Assembly: GCF_008932435.1 (NCBI RefSeq)
Contig: NZ_WBWE01000006.1
Location: 168,017-232,016 of the forward strand
Reading direction: 5' to 3'
DNA: 64,000 bases
Source of the DNA: Brucella pseudintermedia
GTDB lineage: Bacteria > Pseudomonadota > Alphaproteobacteria > Rhizobiales > Rhizobiaceae
Shown here: positions 8,556-17,021 of the stretch, piece after piece
How positions within the stretch are numbered: the first letter of the stretch is position 1
Layout of the letters: each line of letters starts with the position of its first letter
The notes under the pieces: generated by a model
Databases searched by the model: none
What the model was told of the DNA's origin: nothing
What the model saw: only the letters and a program-made list of their open reading frames with translations
Made by a program: the position numbers and the translations under genes

Positions 8556-8780
8556 ATGGGTATCGTAAAGATCGGTGACGAGCTGCACGAGGAATTGCGC
8601 AAGGCGAGCGACGTCATGTGCCGTTCGATCAATGCGCAGGCAGAATACTGGATGAAGATCGGCATGCTGGCGCAGGCGCATCCCGACCTGTCGTTCAACG
8701 AGATCGTGCAGATGCAGTTGCGCGCAGCGCAGGTCGAGCTGCCGGTTCTGCCGGTTCTGGCAGTGCAGCAGCCGTCATGA
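8556..8780 (+). CDS. ParD-like antitoxin-family protein
   Basis: 74 residues: MGIVKIGDELHEELRKASDVMCRSINAQAEYWMKIG... The short strand (GIVKIGDEL) followed by helices and the RSINAQAEYWMKIG motif matches the ParD-like family (DUF3423) of small RHH-type proteins. A Shine-Dalgarno-like CGAGG precedes the ATG. Its stop overlaps the start of the methionine aminopeptidase gene (ATGA at 8777-8780), so the two are translationally coupled. No ParE toxin is present; the coupled partner is Map. The protein is probably a DNA-binding autoregulator; any toxin-antitoxin role is unproven. Confidence 0.75.
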   Translation: MGIVKIGDELHEELRKASDVMCRSINAQAEYWMKIGMLAQAHPDLSFNEIVQMQLRAAQVELPVLPVLAVQQPS

Positions 8781-9565
8781 CCAAGACCCCGGCCGAAGTG
8801 GAAAAGATGGCGGCATCCGGAGCGCTGCTGGCCTCGGTTTTTGCCCTTCTCGACCGCACGCCGCTGGCGGGCATGACCACGATGCAGGTCAACGATCTGG
8901 TTGAGGATTACATCACCCGCGACCTGCAGGCGCGGCCTGCCAGCAAGGGGCAGTATGACTATCCTTATGTGCTGAACAGTTCGAGGAACGAGGTCGTCTG
9001 CCATGGCATGCCCTCGCATGACGAGATCATTCAAAACGGCGAGATCATCAATTTCGACATCACGCTGGAAAAGGACGGCTATATCGCCGATTCCAGCAAG
9101 ACCTACATGGTCGGAGAGGTTGCGCCCTTTGCCTCGCGCCTCGTCCGGGTGACTTATGAGGCGCTGTGGAAGGGGATTGCCGCCGTGCGTCCCGGCGCGA
9201 CCTTGGGCGATATCGGCCATGCCATCGAGCGCCACGCCAAGCGGCATGATTACAGCATCGTGCGGGAATATTGCGGCCACGGCATCGGTCGCGAGATGCA
9301 TGAGGAGCCGCAGGTCCTGCATTTCGGCAAGCCCGGCACCGGCGCTCGCCTGCGCGAAGGCATGGTCTTCACCATCGAGCCGATGCTCAATCAGGGAACA
9401 GCCAAGGTGAAGCAGGAAAAGGACGGCTGGACGGTGGTGACGCGCGACGGAAAGCTGTCGGCGCAGTTCGAGCATACGGTGGCGGTCACCTCGAACGGCG
9501 TGCGGGTGCTGACCTTGCGCCCGGGCGAGGAAAAGATGCTGGCCAGCATCAAACATGCGGCCTGA
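8777..9565 (+). CDS. map: Type I methionine aminopeptidase
   Basis: 262 residues. It removes the N-terminal methionine of new proteins using two metal ions. All five metal ligands of the family are visible: Asp in NFDITLEKDG, Asp in IADSSKTY, His in CGHGIGREMHEEPQVLH, Glu in GMVFTIEPMLN and Glu in AQFEHTVAV. The ATG overlaps the stop of the ParD-like gene, which fixes the start. No N-terminal zinc-finger extension is present. Whether this is the only map gene of the genome cannot be seen; a second copy linked to a ParD-like gene is a recurrent arrangement as far as I recall. Confidence 0.93.
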   Translation: MTKTPAEVEKMAASGALLASVFALLDRTPLAGMTTMQVNDLVEDYITRDLQARPASKGQYDYPYVLNSSRNEVVCHGMPSHDEIIQNGEIINFDITLEKDGYIADSSKTYMVGEVAPFASRLVRVTYEALWKGIAAVRPGATLGDIGHAIERHAKRHDYSIVREYCGHGIGREMHEEPQVLHFGKPGTGARLREGMVFTIEPMLNQGTAKVKQEKDGWTVVTRDGKLSAQFEHTVAVTSNGVRVLTLRPGEEKMLASIKHAA

Positions 9566-9573
9566 ATAAAGAA

Positions 9574-9605
9574 AAACGCCCTCCGACGGGGAAGGCGTTT
9601 CACTT
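9574..9605 (+). terminator. Probable terminator after map
   Basis: AAACGCC at 9574-9580 pairs with GGCGTTT at 9594-9600, eight bases after the map stop. The T-run is short and interrupted, so efficiency may be moderate. Confidence 0.5.
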
Positions 9606-9644
9606 TTGGCTGTTTTCCGAACCCTTCACCTTGGCGGTTCGAGG

Positions 9645-9775
9645 CTCATTTCCCCTTCGACAAGCTCAGGGTCCATTCGCACCTCACCATGAGGTGAAGG
9701 GCGGTAGCGCCCGCAGTAACCCTCATCCTGAGGTGCGAGCGAAGCGAGCCTCGAAGGACGAGGGTGCTTGGATCA
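9645..9775. repeat. Cluster of REP-like palindromic repeats
   Basis: Between map and argG lie several short inverted segments: a CTTCGACAAGCTCAGGG element near 9655, GCACCTCACCATGAGGTG near 9680, and a CTCATCCTGAGGTGCGAGCG...CTCGAAGGACGAG hairpin near 9722-9764. The same CATCCTGAG/TTGTCGAAGG words recur near 23484. These are typical of rhizobial intergenic REP/RIME-like elements. Confidence 0.6.
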
Positions 9776-9786
9776 GCCAATCGGGC

Positions 9787-11007
9787 TTATTTCCTGTCGC
9801 GCGCGGCGAGCGTGCGCAGGCGCAACGCATTGAGCTTGATGAAGCCTGCGGCGTCCTTCTGGTCGTAAGCGCCCTGATCGTCCTCGAAGGTGACGAGCTT
9901 GTCGGAATAGAGCGACTTTTCCGATTCACGGCCGATCACCATCACATTGCCCTTGTAGAGCTTGAGCGTGACTTCGCCTTCGACATGGCGCTGGCTGTGG
10001 TCGATTGCGGCCTGCAGCATTTCGCGTTCCGGCGAGAACCAGAAGCCGTAATAGATCAGCTCCGCATAGCGCGGCATCAGCTCGTCCTTCAGGTGCGCCG
10101 CACCGCGGTCGAGCGTGATCGATTCGATGGCGCGGTGCGCGGCGAGCAGGATCGTGCCGCCCGGCGTTTCGTAGACGCCGCGCGACTTCATGCCGACGAA
10201 GCGGTTTTCCACGAGGTCGAGACGGCCAATGCCGTTGTCGCGGCCATAATCGTTGAGCTTGGCAAGAAGCGTTGCAGGCGACAGACGCTCGCCATTGATG
10301 GAAACGGCGTCACCCTTTTCAAAGCCAATCTTGATGATCGTTGCCTTGTCGGGCGCGGTTTCCGGCGAAATGGTGCGCATATGCACATATTCCGGCGCCT
10401 CGACAGCCGGATCTTCCAGAACCTTGCCCTCGGACGAGGAGTGCAGCAGGTTGGCGTCGACGGAGAACGGCGCTTCGCCCTTCTTGTCCTTGGCGACGGG
10501 GATCTGGTGCTGTTCGGCAAATTCGAGAAGCTGCGTGCGGCTCTTGAACGACCAGTCGCGCCATGGGGCGATGATCTTGATGTCCGGGTTCAAGGCATAG
10601 GCCGAAAGCTCGAAGCGAACCTGGTCGTTGCCCTTGCCGGTCGCGCCGTGGGCGATGGCGTCGGCGCCGGTCTTTTTCGCGATCTCGATCAGATGCTTGG
10701 AGATCAGCGGGCGGGCAATCGAGGTACCGAGCAGGTAGACGCCTTCATAGACGGCATTGGCGCGGAACATCGGGAAGACGAAATCGCGCACGAATTCCTC
10801 GCGCACGTCCTCGATGAAGATTTCCTTGATGCCCAGCATTTCCGCCTTCTTGCGGGCCGGTTCAAGTTCCTCGCCCTGACCGAGATCGGCGGTAAAGGTC
10901 ACGACTTCCGCGCCCAGTTCCGTCTGAAGCCACTTCAGGATAATCGAGGTGTCGAGGCCGCCCGAATAGGCGAGAACGACTTTCTTAACGTCTTTCAGCT
11001 TGCTCAT
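9787..11007 (-). CDS. argG: Argininosuccinate synthase
   Basis: 406 residues from [21 protein letters not shown]. It joins citrulline and aspartate with ATP to form argininosuccinate, the penultimate step of arginine synthesis. The N-terminal AYSGGLDTS is the ATP pyrophosphatase PP-loop. Further family blocks are [15 protein letters not shown], the IIAPWRDW segment, [18 protein letters not shown] and the C-terminal [14 protein letters not shown]. The frame is open to 11100, but the ATG at 11007 has GGAAG upstream and gives the normal N-terminus. It stands alone. Confidence 0.97.
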   Translation of the reverse strand: MSKLKDVKKVVLAYSGGLDTSIILKWLQTELGAEVVTFTADLGQGEELEPARKKAEMLGIKEIFIEDVREEFVRDFVFPMFRANAVYEGVYLLGTSIARPLISKHLIEIAKKTGADAIAHGATGKGNDQVRFELSAYALNPDIKIIAPWRDWSFKSRTQLLEFAEQHQIPVAKDKKGEAPFSVDANLLHSSSEGKVLEDPAVEAPEYVHMRTISPETAPDKATIIKIGFEKGDAVSINGERLSPATLLAKLNDYGRDNGIGRLDLVENRFVGMKSRGVYETPGGTILLAAHRAIESITLDRGAAHLKDELMPRYAELIYYGFWFSPEREMLQAAIDHSQRHVEGEVTLKLYKGNVMVIGRESEKSLYSDKLVTFEDDQGAYDQKDAAGFIKLNALRLRTLAARDRK

Positions 11008-11139
11008 AGTTACTTCCGTCCAATGCGGTGCGGTTGAGGCTCTGATGGAACCCAACTGATATATCCGCAAGTCTTTTATCAGTTGCCAAGCGCCGCGCAA
11101 GCCGAAGGGCTGCGACTTATCGCGAAAACTGATGCGGTA

Positions 11140-11439
11140 TCATGTGGCCTGCGGTTCGCCGACCTCATAAACAACCAGATTGCGGTCGCCGATGCCAAGC
11201 TCGGGCCAGGCGGCCCGCCATTCGGCAATGTGGGCGGAGGCAAAATGCCGGTCGAGCGCGGCGCGGTCGCGCCAGAACTCCTTGACATGGATCAGGCCCG
11301 GTTCCAGCACGTCCTCGGCATAGCCATAGTCCACGCAGCCATCCTCCGCACGGCTGGCCGCGATCATGGCCCGCATGGCCTTGCGCGCCCGGTCGAGGTT
11401 TTCCGGCGGCAGGCGGACGGTCCCCACGATCAGCAGCAT
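11140..11439 (-). CDS. Putative quinol monooxygenase (ABM domain)
   Basis: 99 residues from MLLIVGTVRLPPENLDRARK. The antibiotic-biosynthesis-monooxygenase fold (ferredoxin-like alpha/beta dimer) is shown by the strand-helix pattern, with the EDGCVDYGYAED and HVKEFWRDRAALDRHFASAHI blocks typical of YgiN-like proteins. An upstream in-frame ATG at 11451 is possible, but GGAGACCGGA lies before the ATG at 11439. Family members act on quinols or serve as small redox or stress proteins; the substrate here is unknown. Confidence 0.75.
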   Translation of the reverse strand: MLLIVGTVRLPPENLDRARKAMRAMIAASRAEDGCVDYGYAEDVLEPGLIHVKEFWRDRAALDRHFASAHIAEWRAAWPELGIGDRNLVVYEVGEPQAT

Positions 11440-11512
11440 TCCGGTCTCCATTCCGCTGTTCCCTTTGCCGGGAAATTATTCTAGCGTGCGCCATCTCTTG
11501 GAGCACATTTCG

Positions 11513-12172
11513 ATGTCTTTTCTGACGAACCTGACTTTCATTCCCGAATGGACGATCTTTGTCCAGTTCGCGATAGCAACCGCGATCCTTTCCATCACCC
11601 CCGGTCCCGACATGACGCTGTTCGTCGGGCGCGCCCTTTCCGAAGGCAAGGCCGCGGGCTTTGCCTGCATGGCTGGCGCCAGCACCGGCATCGTCATTCA
11701 CACCACTATGGTGGCGCTCGGCCTTTCGGCGCTGATCATCGCCTCGCCTGCGGCTTTCACGGCGCTCAAGATCGTGGGCGCGGGCTATCTGGTGTGGCTC
11801 GCGGTGCAGGCGATCCGCAAGGGATCGGCCTTCTCGCCGGAAAAGAATGGCGGCAAGAAGCATACGCTGTTCCAGAACTGGCTGACCGGGCTTGGCATCA
11901 ATCTTCTGAACCCGAAGATCATCCTGTTCAACATGACCTTCCTGCCGCAGTTTGTCTCCGCGCACGACCCCCATGCCATGGGCAAATTGTTCTTCCTCGG
12001 CCTGTCCTTCATTCCGATGGCGCTGCCCTTCACCATTCCGATGGTGGTGGCGGCAGATCGCTTTGCCGGGCTCCTGAAAAAGAACCCGACCGTAACGCGC
12101 ATCGTGGACTGGATGTTTGCGGGTGTATTTTCGGCCTTCGCGCTGAAGATCATCACGGCGCAGGCGAAGTAA
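11513..12172 (+). CDS. LysE/RhtB family amino-acid exporter
   Basis: 219 residues from MSFLTNLTFIPEWTIF. The N-terminal ITPGPDMTLFVGRALSEG is the LysE/RhtB signature, followed by GASTGIVIHTTMVALGLSALI and GAGYLVWLAVQAIRKG. About six hydrophobic segments fill the protein. The LNPKIILFNMTFLPQFV motif before the fourth segment is also conserved. The family exports amino acids such as lysine, threonine or homoserine lactone; the substrate cannot be assigned. The frame is open upstream to 11366, but that part overlaps the opposite ABM gene. Confidence 0.88.
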   Translation: MSFLTNLTFIPEWTIFVQFAIATAILSITPGPDMTLFVGRALSEGKAAGFACMAGASTGIVIHTTMVALGLSALIIASPAAFTALKIVGAGYLVWLAVQAIRKGSAFSPEKNGGKKHTLFQNWLTGLGINLLNPKIILFNMTFLPQFVSAHDPHAMGKLFFLGLSFIPMALPFTIPMVVAADRFAGLLKKNPTVTRIVDWMFAGVFSAFALKIITAQAK

Positions 12173-12177
12173 AACGC

Positions 12178-12681
12178 TTACTCAGCCGGGCGGGATAAAA
12201 GCCGTCCGGCGTTGCGGCCTGCGAGCAGCCAATAAACGAAGCTGCCGACCACGCCGGCGCCTGCGATAGCGGCAATCCAGAGCGAACTTTCCGACACGCT
12301 GCGGGTGTCGCTGAAGGGAAGCGATGCGCTTGCGGCGGCAAGCCCGATCAGCGTGCCCGCCACGCAATAATAGAGCGACGACCTATAACCGCGCGCTTCG
12401 GCCAGAATGATCAGGACGAGGGCGGGAACGAAGCTGAATCCGCCAGCCAGCATGGCAAGCGCGAAGCCGCCGACAAAGACGGCGCTCCAGAAGCTGGTGG
12501 CCGCGAAGAACGAACCGGCATCCGTGTCGCTCGCCATCATGACGAAATCGTTCATGAACGAATCGATGCCCAGGGTACGGAAAAGGATGGCGGCCAGAAA
12601 CCAGCCTGCCGCCAGCAAAGCGCAGCAATAGCCGAATACCACGATGACGAAGCGCGTTATGTAGTCAAAAGTATCGTTCAA
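12178..12681 (-). CDS. Four-span inner-membrane protein, unknown function
   Basis: 167 residues starting at a TTG (LNDTFDYITRF) with GAGAGGGAG just upstream; no in-frame ATG gives the first membrane span. Four hydrophobic segments are visible: FVIVVFGYCCALLAAGWFLA, FWSAVFVGGFALAMLAGGF plus FVPALVLIILA, SLYYCVAGTLIGLAAA and LWIAAIAGAGVVGSFVYWLLAG. The C-terminus (GRNAGRLLSRP) is basic. The gene begins 18 bases after the rlmN stop, so it is likely co-transcribed with rlmN. I do not recognise a named family. Confidence 0.7.
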   Translation of the reverse strand: MNDTFDYITRFVIVVFGYCCALLAAGWFLAAILFRTLGIDSFMNDFVMMASDTDAGSFFAATSFWSAVFVGGFALAMLAGGFSFVPALVLIILAEARGYRSSLYYCVAGTLIGLAAASASLPFSDTRSVSESSLWIAAIAGAGVVGSFVYWLLAGRNAGRLLSRPAE

Positions 12682-12698
12682 GCGCGCTCCCTCTCGGT

Positions 12699-13934
12699 CT
12701 ATTCGCCGTGGCCTGCGATCATCATGGCTTCCAGCGCAAGGCGCTCGCTCTTGCGCAGGCGTTCGGATTCCGATTTCAGCTGGCCGCAGGCGGCGAGAAT
12801 ATCGCGGCCCCGCGGCGTACGGATCGGCGATGCATAGCCGGCCGCGTTCACATAATCGGCGAATTTCTCGATCTGCTCCCAGTCCGAGCACTGGTAATTG
12901 GTGCCGGGCCACGGGTTGAACGGGATCAGGTTGATCTTGGCCGGAATTCCCTGCAGCAGCTTCACCAGAAGCTTGGCATCCTCCAGGCTGTCATTGATGT
13001 CCTTCAGCATCACATATTCAAAGGTGATGCGCTTGGCATTGGACAGGCCCGGATATTCACGGCAGGCTTTTATGAGCTGTTCCAGCGGATACTTCTTGTT
13101 GATCGGCACCAGAATGTCGCGCAATTCGTCGCGCACGGCATGCAGCGAAATGGCGAGCATGACGCCGATTTCGTCGCCGGTGCGATAGATTTCCGGCACG
13201 ACGCCGGAGGTCGAAAGCGTGATGCGGCGCTTGGAAAGGGAGAGGCCGTCGCCATCGGAGGCGATCAGCAGGGCCTTCTTCACTTCCTCGAAATTATAGA
13301 GCGGCTCGCCCATGCCCATCATCACGATATTGGTGATCTTGCGGCCCTCGGCAGGCACCATGGCGCCATCCGGCGTGTCCTTGTCCGGGAAATCGCCAAG
13401 CCGGTCGCGCGCCGTCAAAAGCTGCGCCAGAATTTCTTCCGCGGTCAGGTTGCGCACCAGCTTCTGCGTGCCGGTATGGCAAAACGAGCAGGTGAGCGTG
13501 CAGCCGACCTGTGAGGAAATGCACAGCGTTCCGCGGCCTTCCTCCGGAATATAGACGCTTTCGATTTCGACCGGACGGCCCGCACCGCGCGGCGGAAAGC
13601 GGAACAGCCACTTGCGAGTTCCGTCCTGCGAAATCTGTTCCTCGACCACTTCGGGGCGCTGAATGGTGAAATGCTGCGCCAGAAGGGCGCGCAGATCCTT
13701 GGAAATATTGCGCATGTCGGCGAAATCGGAAACGCCGCGCACATAGAGCCAGTGCCAGAGCTGGCTGATGCGCATTTTCGTCTGCCGTTCCGGCACGCCG
13801 ACCTTGATCAGCGCTTCGGCCATTTCCTCGCGCGACATGCCGATCAGCGACGGCTTTGCCTCCAGGCTGGCGCGCGCATGGCGGGCAAGCTGGTCGCGCG
13901 TATCATCAATGGTAAGGTCGAACGAAATGGACAT
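12699..13934 (-). CDS. rlmN: Dual-specificity 23S rRNA/tRNA methyltransferase RlmN
   Basis: 411 residues. A radical-SAM enzyme that methylates C2 of A2503 in 23S rRNA and A37 of some tRNAs. The iron-sulfur cluster motif CxxxCxxC is at Cys145, Cys149 and Cys152 ([12 protein letters not shown]). GMGEPLYN, the SAM-binding GGEP-equivalent, is near residue 211. The C-terminal [12 protein letters not shown] holds the second catalytic cysteine. Length and start are normal for Alphaproteobacteria. It precedes the small membrane protein at 12178-12681 with a short gap. Confidence 0.96.
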   Translation of the reverse strand: MSISFDLTIDDTRDQLARHARASLEAKPSLIGMSREEMAEALIKVGVPERQTKMRISQLWHWLYVRGVSDFADMRNISKDLRALLAQHFTIQRPEVVEEQISQDGTRKWLFRFPPRGAGRPVEIESVYIPEEGRGTLCISSQVGCTLTCSFCHTGTQKLVRNLTAEEILAQLLTARDRLGDFPDKDTPDGAMVPAEGRKITNIVMMGMGEPLYNFEEVKKALLIASDGDGLSLSKRRITLSTSGVVPEIYRTGDEIGVMLAISLHAVRDELRDILVPINKKYPLEQLIKACREYPGLSNAKRITFEYVMLKDINDSLEDAKLLVKLLQGIPAKINLIPFNPWPGTNYQCSDWEQIEKFADYVNAAGYASPIRTPRGRDILAACGQLKSESERLRKSERLALEAMMIAGHGE

Positions 13935-14123
13935 CTGTCTTCAACTGTTGGAAACGGGCGCCTTGAGCGCGTCTATAAGCTTTGCCAGACAATCTGGCTC
14001 GAATTCATGGGTAAATAGGGTCGGACAGCCGACATTGCGACCCTGTTGCGCGCGCTCTTAGCACACAATATCGCATTCGTCATCCTACATGAAAACCGGT
14101 CTGCCATGCAGGAATGCAGGGCG

Positions 14124-14153
14124 AAAGAAAAGCCGGACACGAGGCCCGGCTTT
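14124..14153 (-). terminator. Rho-independent terminator of the IalB-family gene
   Basis: AAAGCCGG at 14129-14136 pairs with CCGGCTTT at 14146-14153. Read on the minus strand the stem is followed by TTTTCTTT. It lies 23 bases after the stop of the minus-strand gene. Confidence 0.8.
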
Positions 14154-14175
14154 CAAACGCATCCAGTCGCTTGGA

Positions 14176-14679
14176 TTACTTGCACTTCTGGATGGCTTTC
14201 AGCGCATCCGAAATACCTTTAAGCGAATAGGTGTAGTTGGTCTTGGTGCCGCGCTTCGACTGTGCCTGCACCTTCATTTCCGAACCGCCGCGCATGGCTG
14301 CGATGAGCTGCGGCTCTTCGGCGGCATTTTCCATCCATCCGGACTTGCCGTTGACGAACATGTTGAAGCTGCGGTTGCCGATGGAAACGACGACCTTGGC
14401 GTTGGTGTTGAGGTCGTAACCGGCCATGAACTGCGGTTCGAACGAGATGTTCTGGCCGGGCTTCTGGCTCACGAGGAAGAAGTTGTCACCGTGATCGACA
14501 TTGGCCGGAGCCTTCTGGGTCGGTACGGAGAGGACATAGCAGACCTTGCCGTTGCCCGACTGATAGCTATAGGCGCCCCAGGCATTGAACTGGCTGATCT
14601 GGCTCGGGGTCTGGGCGAGTGCCGAACCCGCCATCCCAATCATGAACACAGAAGCCGCGACGATCGATTTTCCAAGCAT
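14176..14679 (-). CDS. Invasion-associated locus B (IalB) family secreted protein
   Basis: 167 residues with a clear signal peptide (MLGKSIVAASVFMIGMAGSALA, cleavage after ALA near residue 22). The mature part (WGAYSYQSGNGKVCYVLSVP, then VVSIGNRSFNMFVNGKSGWMENA and MKVQAQSKRGTKTNYTYSLKG) matches the IalB family, a beta-rich periplasmic or secreted protein first named in Bartonella. Two cysteines (VCYV and the C-terminal KCK) could form a disulfide. The Bartonella name implies erythrocyte invasion, but homologues occur in many free-living alphaproteobacteria and the function is not established. It stands alone with its own terminator. Confidence 0.8.
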   Translation of the reverse strand: MLGKSIVAASVFMIGMAGSALAQTPSQISQFNAWGAYSYQSGNGKVCYVLSVPTQKAPANVDHGDNFFLVSQKPGQNISFEPQFMAGYDLNTNAKVVVSIGNRSFNMFVNGKSGWMENAAEEPQLIAAMRGGSEMKVQAQSKRGTKTNYTYSLKGISDALKAIQKCK

Positions 14680-14894
14680 TGGTTTTTACCGGTTCTCTTT
14701 CGTTTGCTTCAAACTTGAATATCGGGATGCCGCCGTTCATCACGCCGTCCCGCTCAGTTGCCGATTAAAATGCCTTAATCTGGGTTACCAAACGGTGAAG
14801 TTTCGAAAGAAAACTTGAATGAGCAGCCAAGTCGCCCCGCCATCCCTTGGGGGAAGTTGAATTAAAAGAAAGCGGCGTCAGTAAGGCAGTCGGT

Positions 14895-14931
14895 TAGGGG
14901 AATAGGGGAATAGGGGAATAGGGGAATAGGG
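14895..14931. repeat. Octamer tandem repeat (TAGGGGAA)n
   Basis: About 4.6 perfect copies of TAGGGGAA. It lies in the 365-base gap between the IalB-family promoter and ykvA; apart from the two octamer arrays I see nothing else definite in that gap. Short 8-base tandem arrays are prone to slippage and may vary between strains. Confidence 0.9.
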
Positions 14932-14992
14932 TGCGAAGCGGATGGGGATAAGGCAAGCTGAATATTTGCCATGTTCCAAAATAATGTTCGCC

Positions 14993-15063
14993 TCCCTTAC
15001 TCCCTTACTCCCTTACTCCCTTACTCCCTTACTCCCTTACTCCCTTACTCCCTTACTCCCTTA
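14993..15063. repeat. Octamer tandem repeat (TCCCTTAC)n at the ykvA 3' end
   Basis: Nearly nine perfect copies of TCCCTTAC, ending inside the ykvA coding sequence. Read on the minus strand the unit is GTAAGGGA, similar in composition to the TAGGGGAA array 60 bases away. The ykvA stop codon (TTA on the plus strand, 15045-15047) lies inside the array. Eight-base VNTRs are standard Brucella typing loci, but I cannot say whether this one has a name. Confidence 0.95.
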
Positions 15064-15425
15064 TCAGCCAACGCCTGCTTCGCAGCCAGCCGGTGCGCGG
15101 GTGTGATGTGGGCGCGAACGGCGGTCAGCGCCGCCATCAGCACGGCAACGTCGTCCGTGAAGCCGATACCCGCCAGAATGTCTGGAATAGCGTCGAACGG
15201 CAGGACGAAATAGGCAAGTGCGGCCATCAGCGTCATGCGCACGCGGGCCGGCGTCCTCTGGTCGAGCGCGCAGTAATAGGCGGCGACCACCTCGTCCATG
15301 AACGGCACCATGCGACCGGCGCGGCGCGCGGCCTTCCAGAATCCGTTCTTCACCCGCTCGCTGCGCTTCTTGAATTCGCTCTCGCTGCCGGGTTCGAGGA
15401 TTTCACCGATTCTGACGTCATCCAT
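15045..15425 (-). CDS. YkvA family (DUF1232) protein
   Basis: 126 residues. The DUF1232 core is clear: RTPARVRMTLMAALAYFVLPFDAIPDILAGIGFTDDVAVLMAAL, where YFVLPFDAIPDILAGIGFTDD is the family hallmark. Two hydrophobic helices make membrane association likely. The N-terminus is charged (MDDVRIGEILEPGSESEFKKRSERVK). AGGAG lies upstream of the ATG. The last residues (KGVRE) and the stop are encoded by the octamer tandem array. Function is unknown in the family. Confidence 0.85.
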   Translation of the reverse strand: MDDVRIGEILEPGSESEFKKRSERVKNGFWKAARRAGRMVPFMDEVVAAYYCALDQRTPARVRMTLMAALAYFVLPFDAIPDILAGIGFTDDVAVLMAALTAVRAHITPAHRLAAKQALADKGVRE

Positions 15426-15640
15426 TCTCGTTCAACTCCTGTCGTCCTGATTCCGATCATCGAATGCAGGTTATGACCGGCTAAAAATGGGGAGTTTGCG
15501 CTGCCCTTGCAAGTCCGGGCGATTTCTCCGGTCCGATCCTGCAAGAACCATCAGCTACAACGCCCCCGTCAAATCCCCAAAATACAGATTCGACCGGATC
15601 GCTTTCACGCTGGAGCGATGCCGCATGAATGGAGGTTTTG

Positions 15641-16138
15641 ATGCATTTGACCGGCTATGGGGAAAATTTCATCCGCAGCGACCGTTCAACACGGCTGTTT
15701 CGCGGCAACCAGCTGCTGGCCGCCGGAAGCGAGGACGACAATATCACCATCGATCTGTTCGAACCGGGGTGCTACGATGCCGCCGTCTATCTGCGCTTCC
15801 TCTTCGGCGCCGGAATCTCGCTCAACACGCTGCGCGGCACCTCCAGCCAGAACTGGATACCCATCCTGAATTTCCGGGCGGGCGAACAATGGAACGGCTA
15901 TTCGGCGCTTCCTTATGGCAAGGCAATCGGTTTCTATGACGTTCAGGCGGGGCATGTTTTCCATGCCGCCATTTCGCTCGGAGACGTCTATATCCGCGGT
16001 GTCCACGGCGGCAAGCTCGGCCAGAACTGGCAGGATCGCATCAATCTGACCCGTGTTCTTCCCTATTCGAGCCGCAACCCCGAGGGCAGCTTCAATTATG
16101 ATCGCCGGAAGATTTATGTATACATCTCAAAACTTTAA
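15641..16138 (+). CDS. Conserved hypothetical protein, beta-rich
   Basis: 165 residues from MHLTGYGENFIRSDRSTRLF, chosen because GGAGG at 15631 gives good spacing; an ATG at 15629 is less well placed. There is no signal peptide or membrane span. The sequence is rich in aromatic residues and short strands (DAAVYLRFLFGAGISLNTLRGTS, NWIPILNFRAGEQWNGYSALPYG, VFHAAISLGDVYIRGVHGGKLGQNW), suggesting a beta-sandwich or lectin-like fold. I do not recognise a family and assign no function. Its 3' end almost touches the convergent pterin dehydratase gene. Confidence 0.65.
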   Translation: MHLTGYGENFIRSDRSTRLFRGNQLLAAGSEDDNITIDLFEPGCYDAAVYLRFLFGAGISLNTLRGTSSQNWIPILNFRAGEQWNGYSALPYGKAIGFYDVQAGHVFHAAISLGDVYIRGVHGGKLGQNWQDRINLTRVLPYSSRNPEGSFNYDRRKIYVYISKL

Positions 16139-16140
16139 AC

Positions 16141-16431
16141 TCAGACCAAGGCGTTCATCTTGCGTGCAAGCTTGATGTCGAGTTCGGTAATGCCGTTCTC
16201 GCTATGGGTCGAAAGCGTGACATCGACACGGTTATAGACATTGAACCATTCGGGGTGATGGTCGAGCTTTTCGGCGTGAAGCGCTGCGCGCACCATGAAG
16301 CCGAAGGCGGCGTTGAAATCCTTGAACCTGAAGCTTTTGGAAATCGCCTCGCGTCCGTCAACCTTCTGCCAGCCCTCAAGCTCCTTGAGCGCTTCGTTCA
16401 GTTCGTTTTCCGTCAGCCGGTTGCGTGCCAT
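16141..16431 (-). CDS. phhB: 4a-hydroxytetrahydrobiopterin dehydratase (PCD family)
   Basis: 96 residues from [21 protein letters not shown]. The family dehydrates pterin-4a-carbinolamine to regenerate pterin cofactor for aromatic amino-acid hydroxylases. The conserved block is visible in [24 protein letters not shown] followed by [20 protein letters not shown], with the active-site histidines in EKLDHHPEW and STHS. The frame is open to 16509, but the ATG at 16431 gives the standard length. No phenylalanine hydroxylase is nearby, so the partner may be elsewhere. Confidence 0.92.
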   Translation of the reverse strand: MARNRLTENELNEALKELEGWQKVDGREAISKSFRFKDFNAAFGFMVRAALHAEKLDHHPEWFNVYNRVDVTLSTHSENGITELDIKLARKMNALV

Positions 16432-16487
16432 CGTCTTTCGCCTATGTTGCGGTTCCTCAGATAACATAACATGAGCGCGAGAGTTCC

Positions 16488-17021
16488 GTGACCCTATCCA
16501 TAGCCGCACAAATGCCCGCCCCGGCCAGCATTCTTTTCATCTGCGCCGGCAATATCTGCCGGTCTCCGCTGGCCGAAGGCGTGATGGGGCAGGTGCTCGA
16601 AAAACGCGGCATCCGTCATGTGCTGGTCGATTCCGCCGGAACCAATGGCTACCATACCGGCGAGGAACCGGACGAACGCTCCATCAGCGTTGCGGCGCGT
16701 CATGGTCTCGATATTTCGGGGCAGCGCTGCCGCCAGCTCATCGCGGGTGATTTCAGCCGTTTCGACCTGATCCTCGGGATGGACCGCTACAATATGCGGA
16801 TGATCGCCGGGCGGCAGCCCGCCAATGCAAGCGCGCATATCGGGCTTTTCACCGAGATTGCCGAAGGCCGCGCTGTTGAAATCCCCGACCCCTATTATGG
16901 CGGGACCGGGGATTTCGAAAAGGTCTACCGGATGGTTCTGGCGGCTTCCATCGCGCTTGCCGACCAGTTCTGGCCCGTGCGGGAAACGGCGACCAGAGGC
17001 CAGGCCTCTTCCACGATGTAG
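16488..17021 (+). CDS. Low-molecular-weight protein tyrosine phosphatase
   Basis: About 177 residues from a GTG at 16488; an ATG at 16512 would give a start closer to the family norm. The P-loop CX5R is Cys19 to Arg25 in [15 protein letters not shown], and the general-acid loop is [16 protein letters not shown]. These are all the catalytic elements of the family, which dephosphorylates protein tyrosines (or arginines in some bacteria). The last 97 bases overlap the 3' end of the convergent thpR gene, so the C-terminal tail ([13 protein letters not shown]) is dual-coded. Confidence 0.9.
   Translation: MTLSIAAQMPAPASILFICAGNICRSPLAEGVMGQVLEKRGIRHVLVDSAGTNGYHTGEEPDERSISVAARHGLDISGQRCRQLIAGDFSRFDLILGMDRYNMRMIAGRQPANASAHIGLFTEIAEGRAVEIPDPYYGGTGDFEKVYRMVLAASIALADQFWPVRETATRGQASSTM

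Noticed and set aside
9631..11037. Plus-strand frame opposite argG
   Set aside because: argG is certain from its PP-loop and full length; the antisense frame has no domain and starts within the repeat cluster.
14895..15063. Possible CRISPR array
   Set aside because: The repeat unit is 8 bases and directly contiguous with no spacers; it is a simple tandem repeat.
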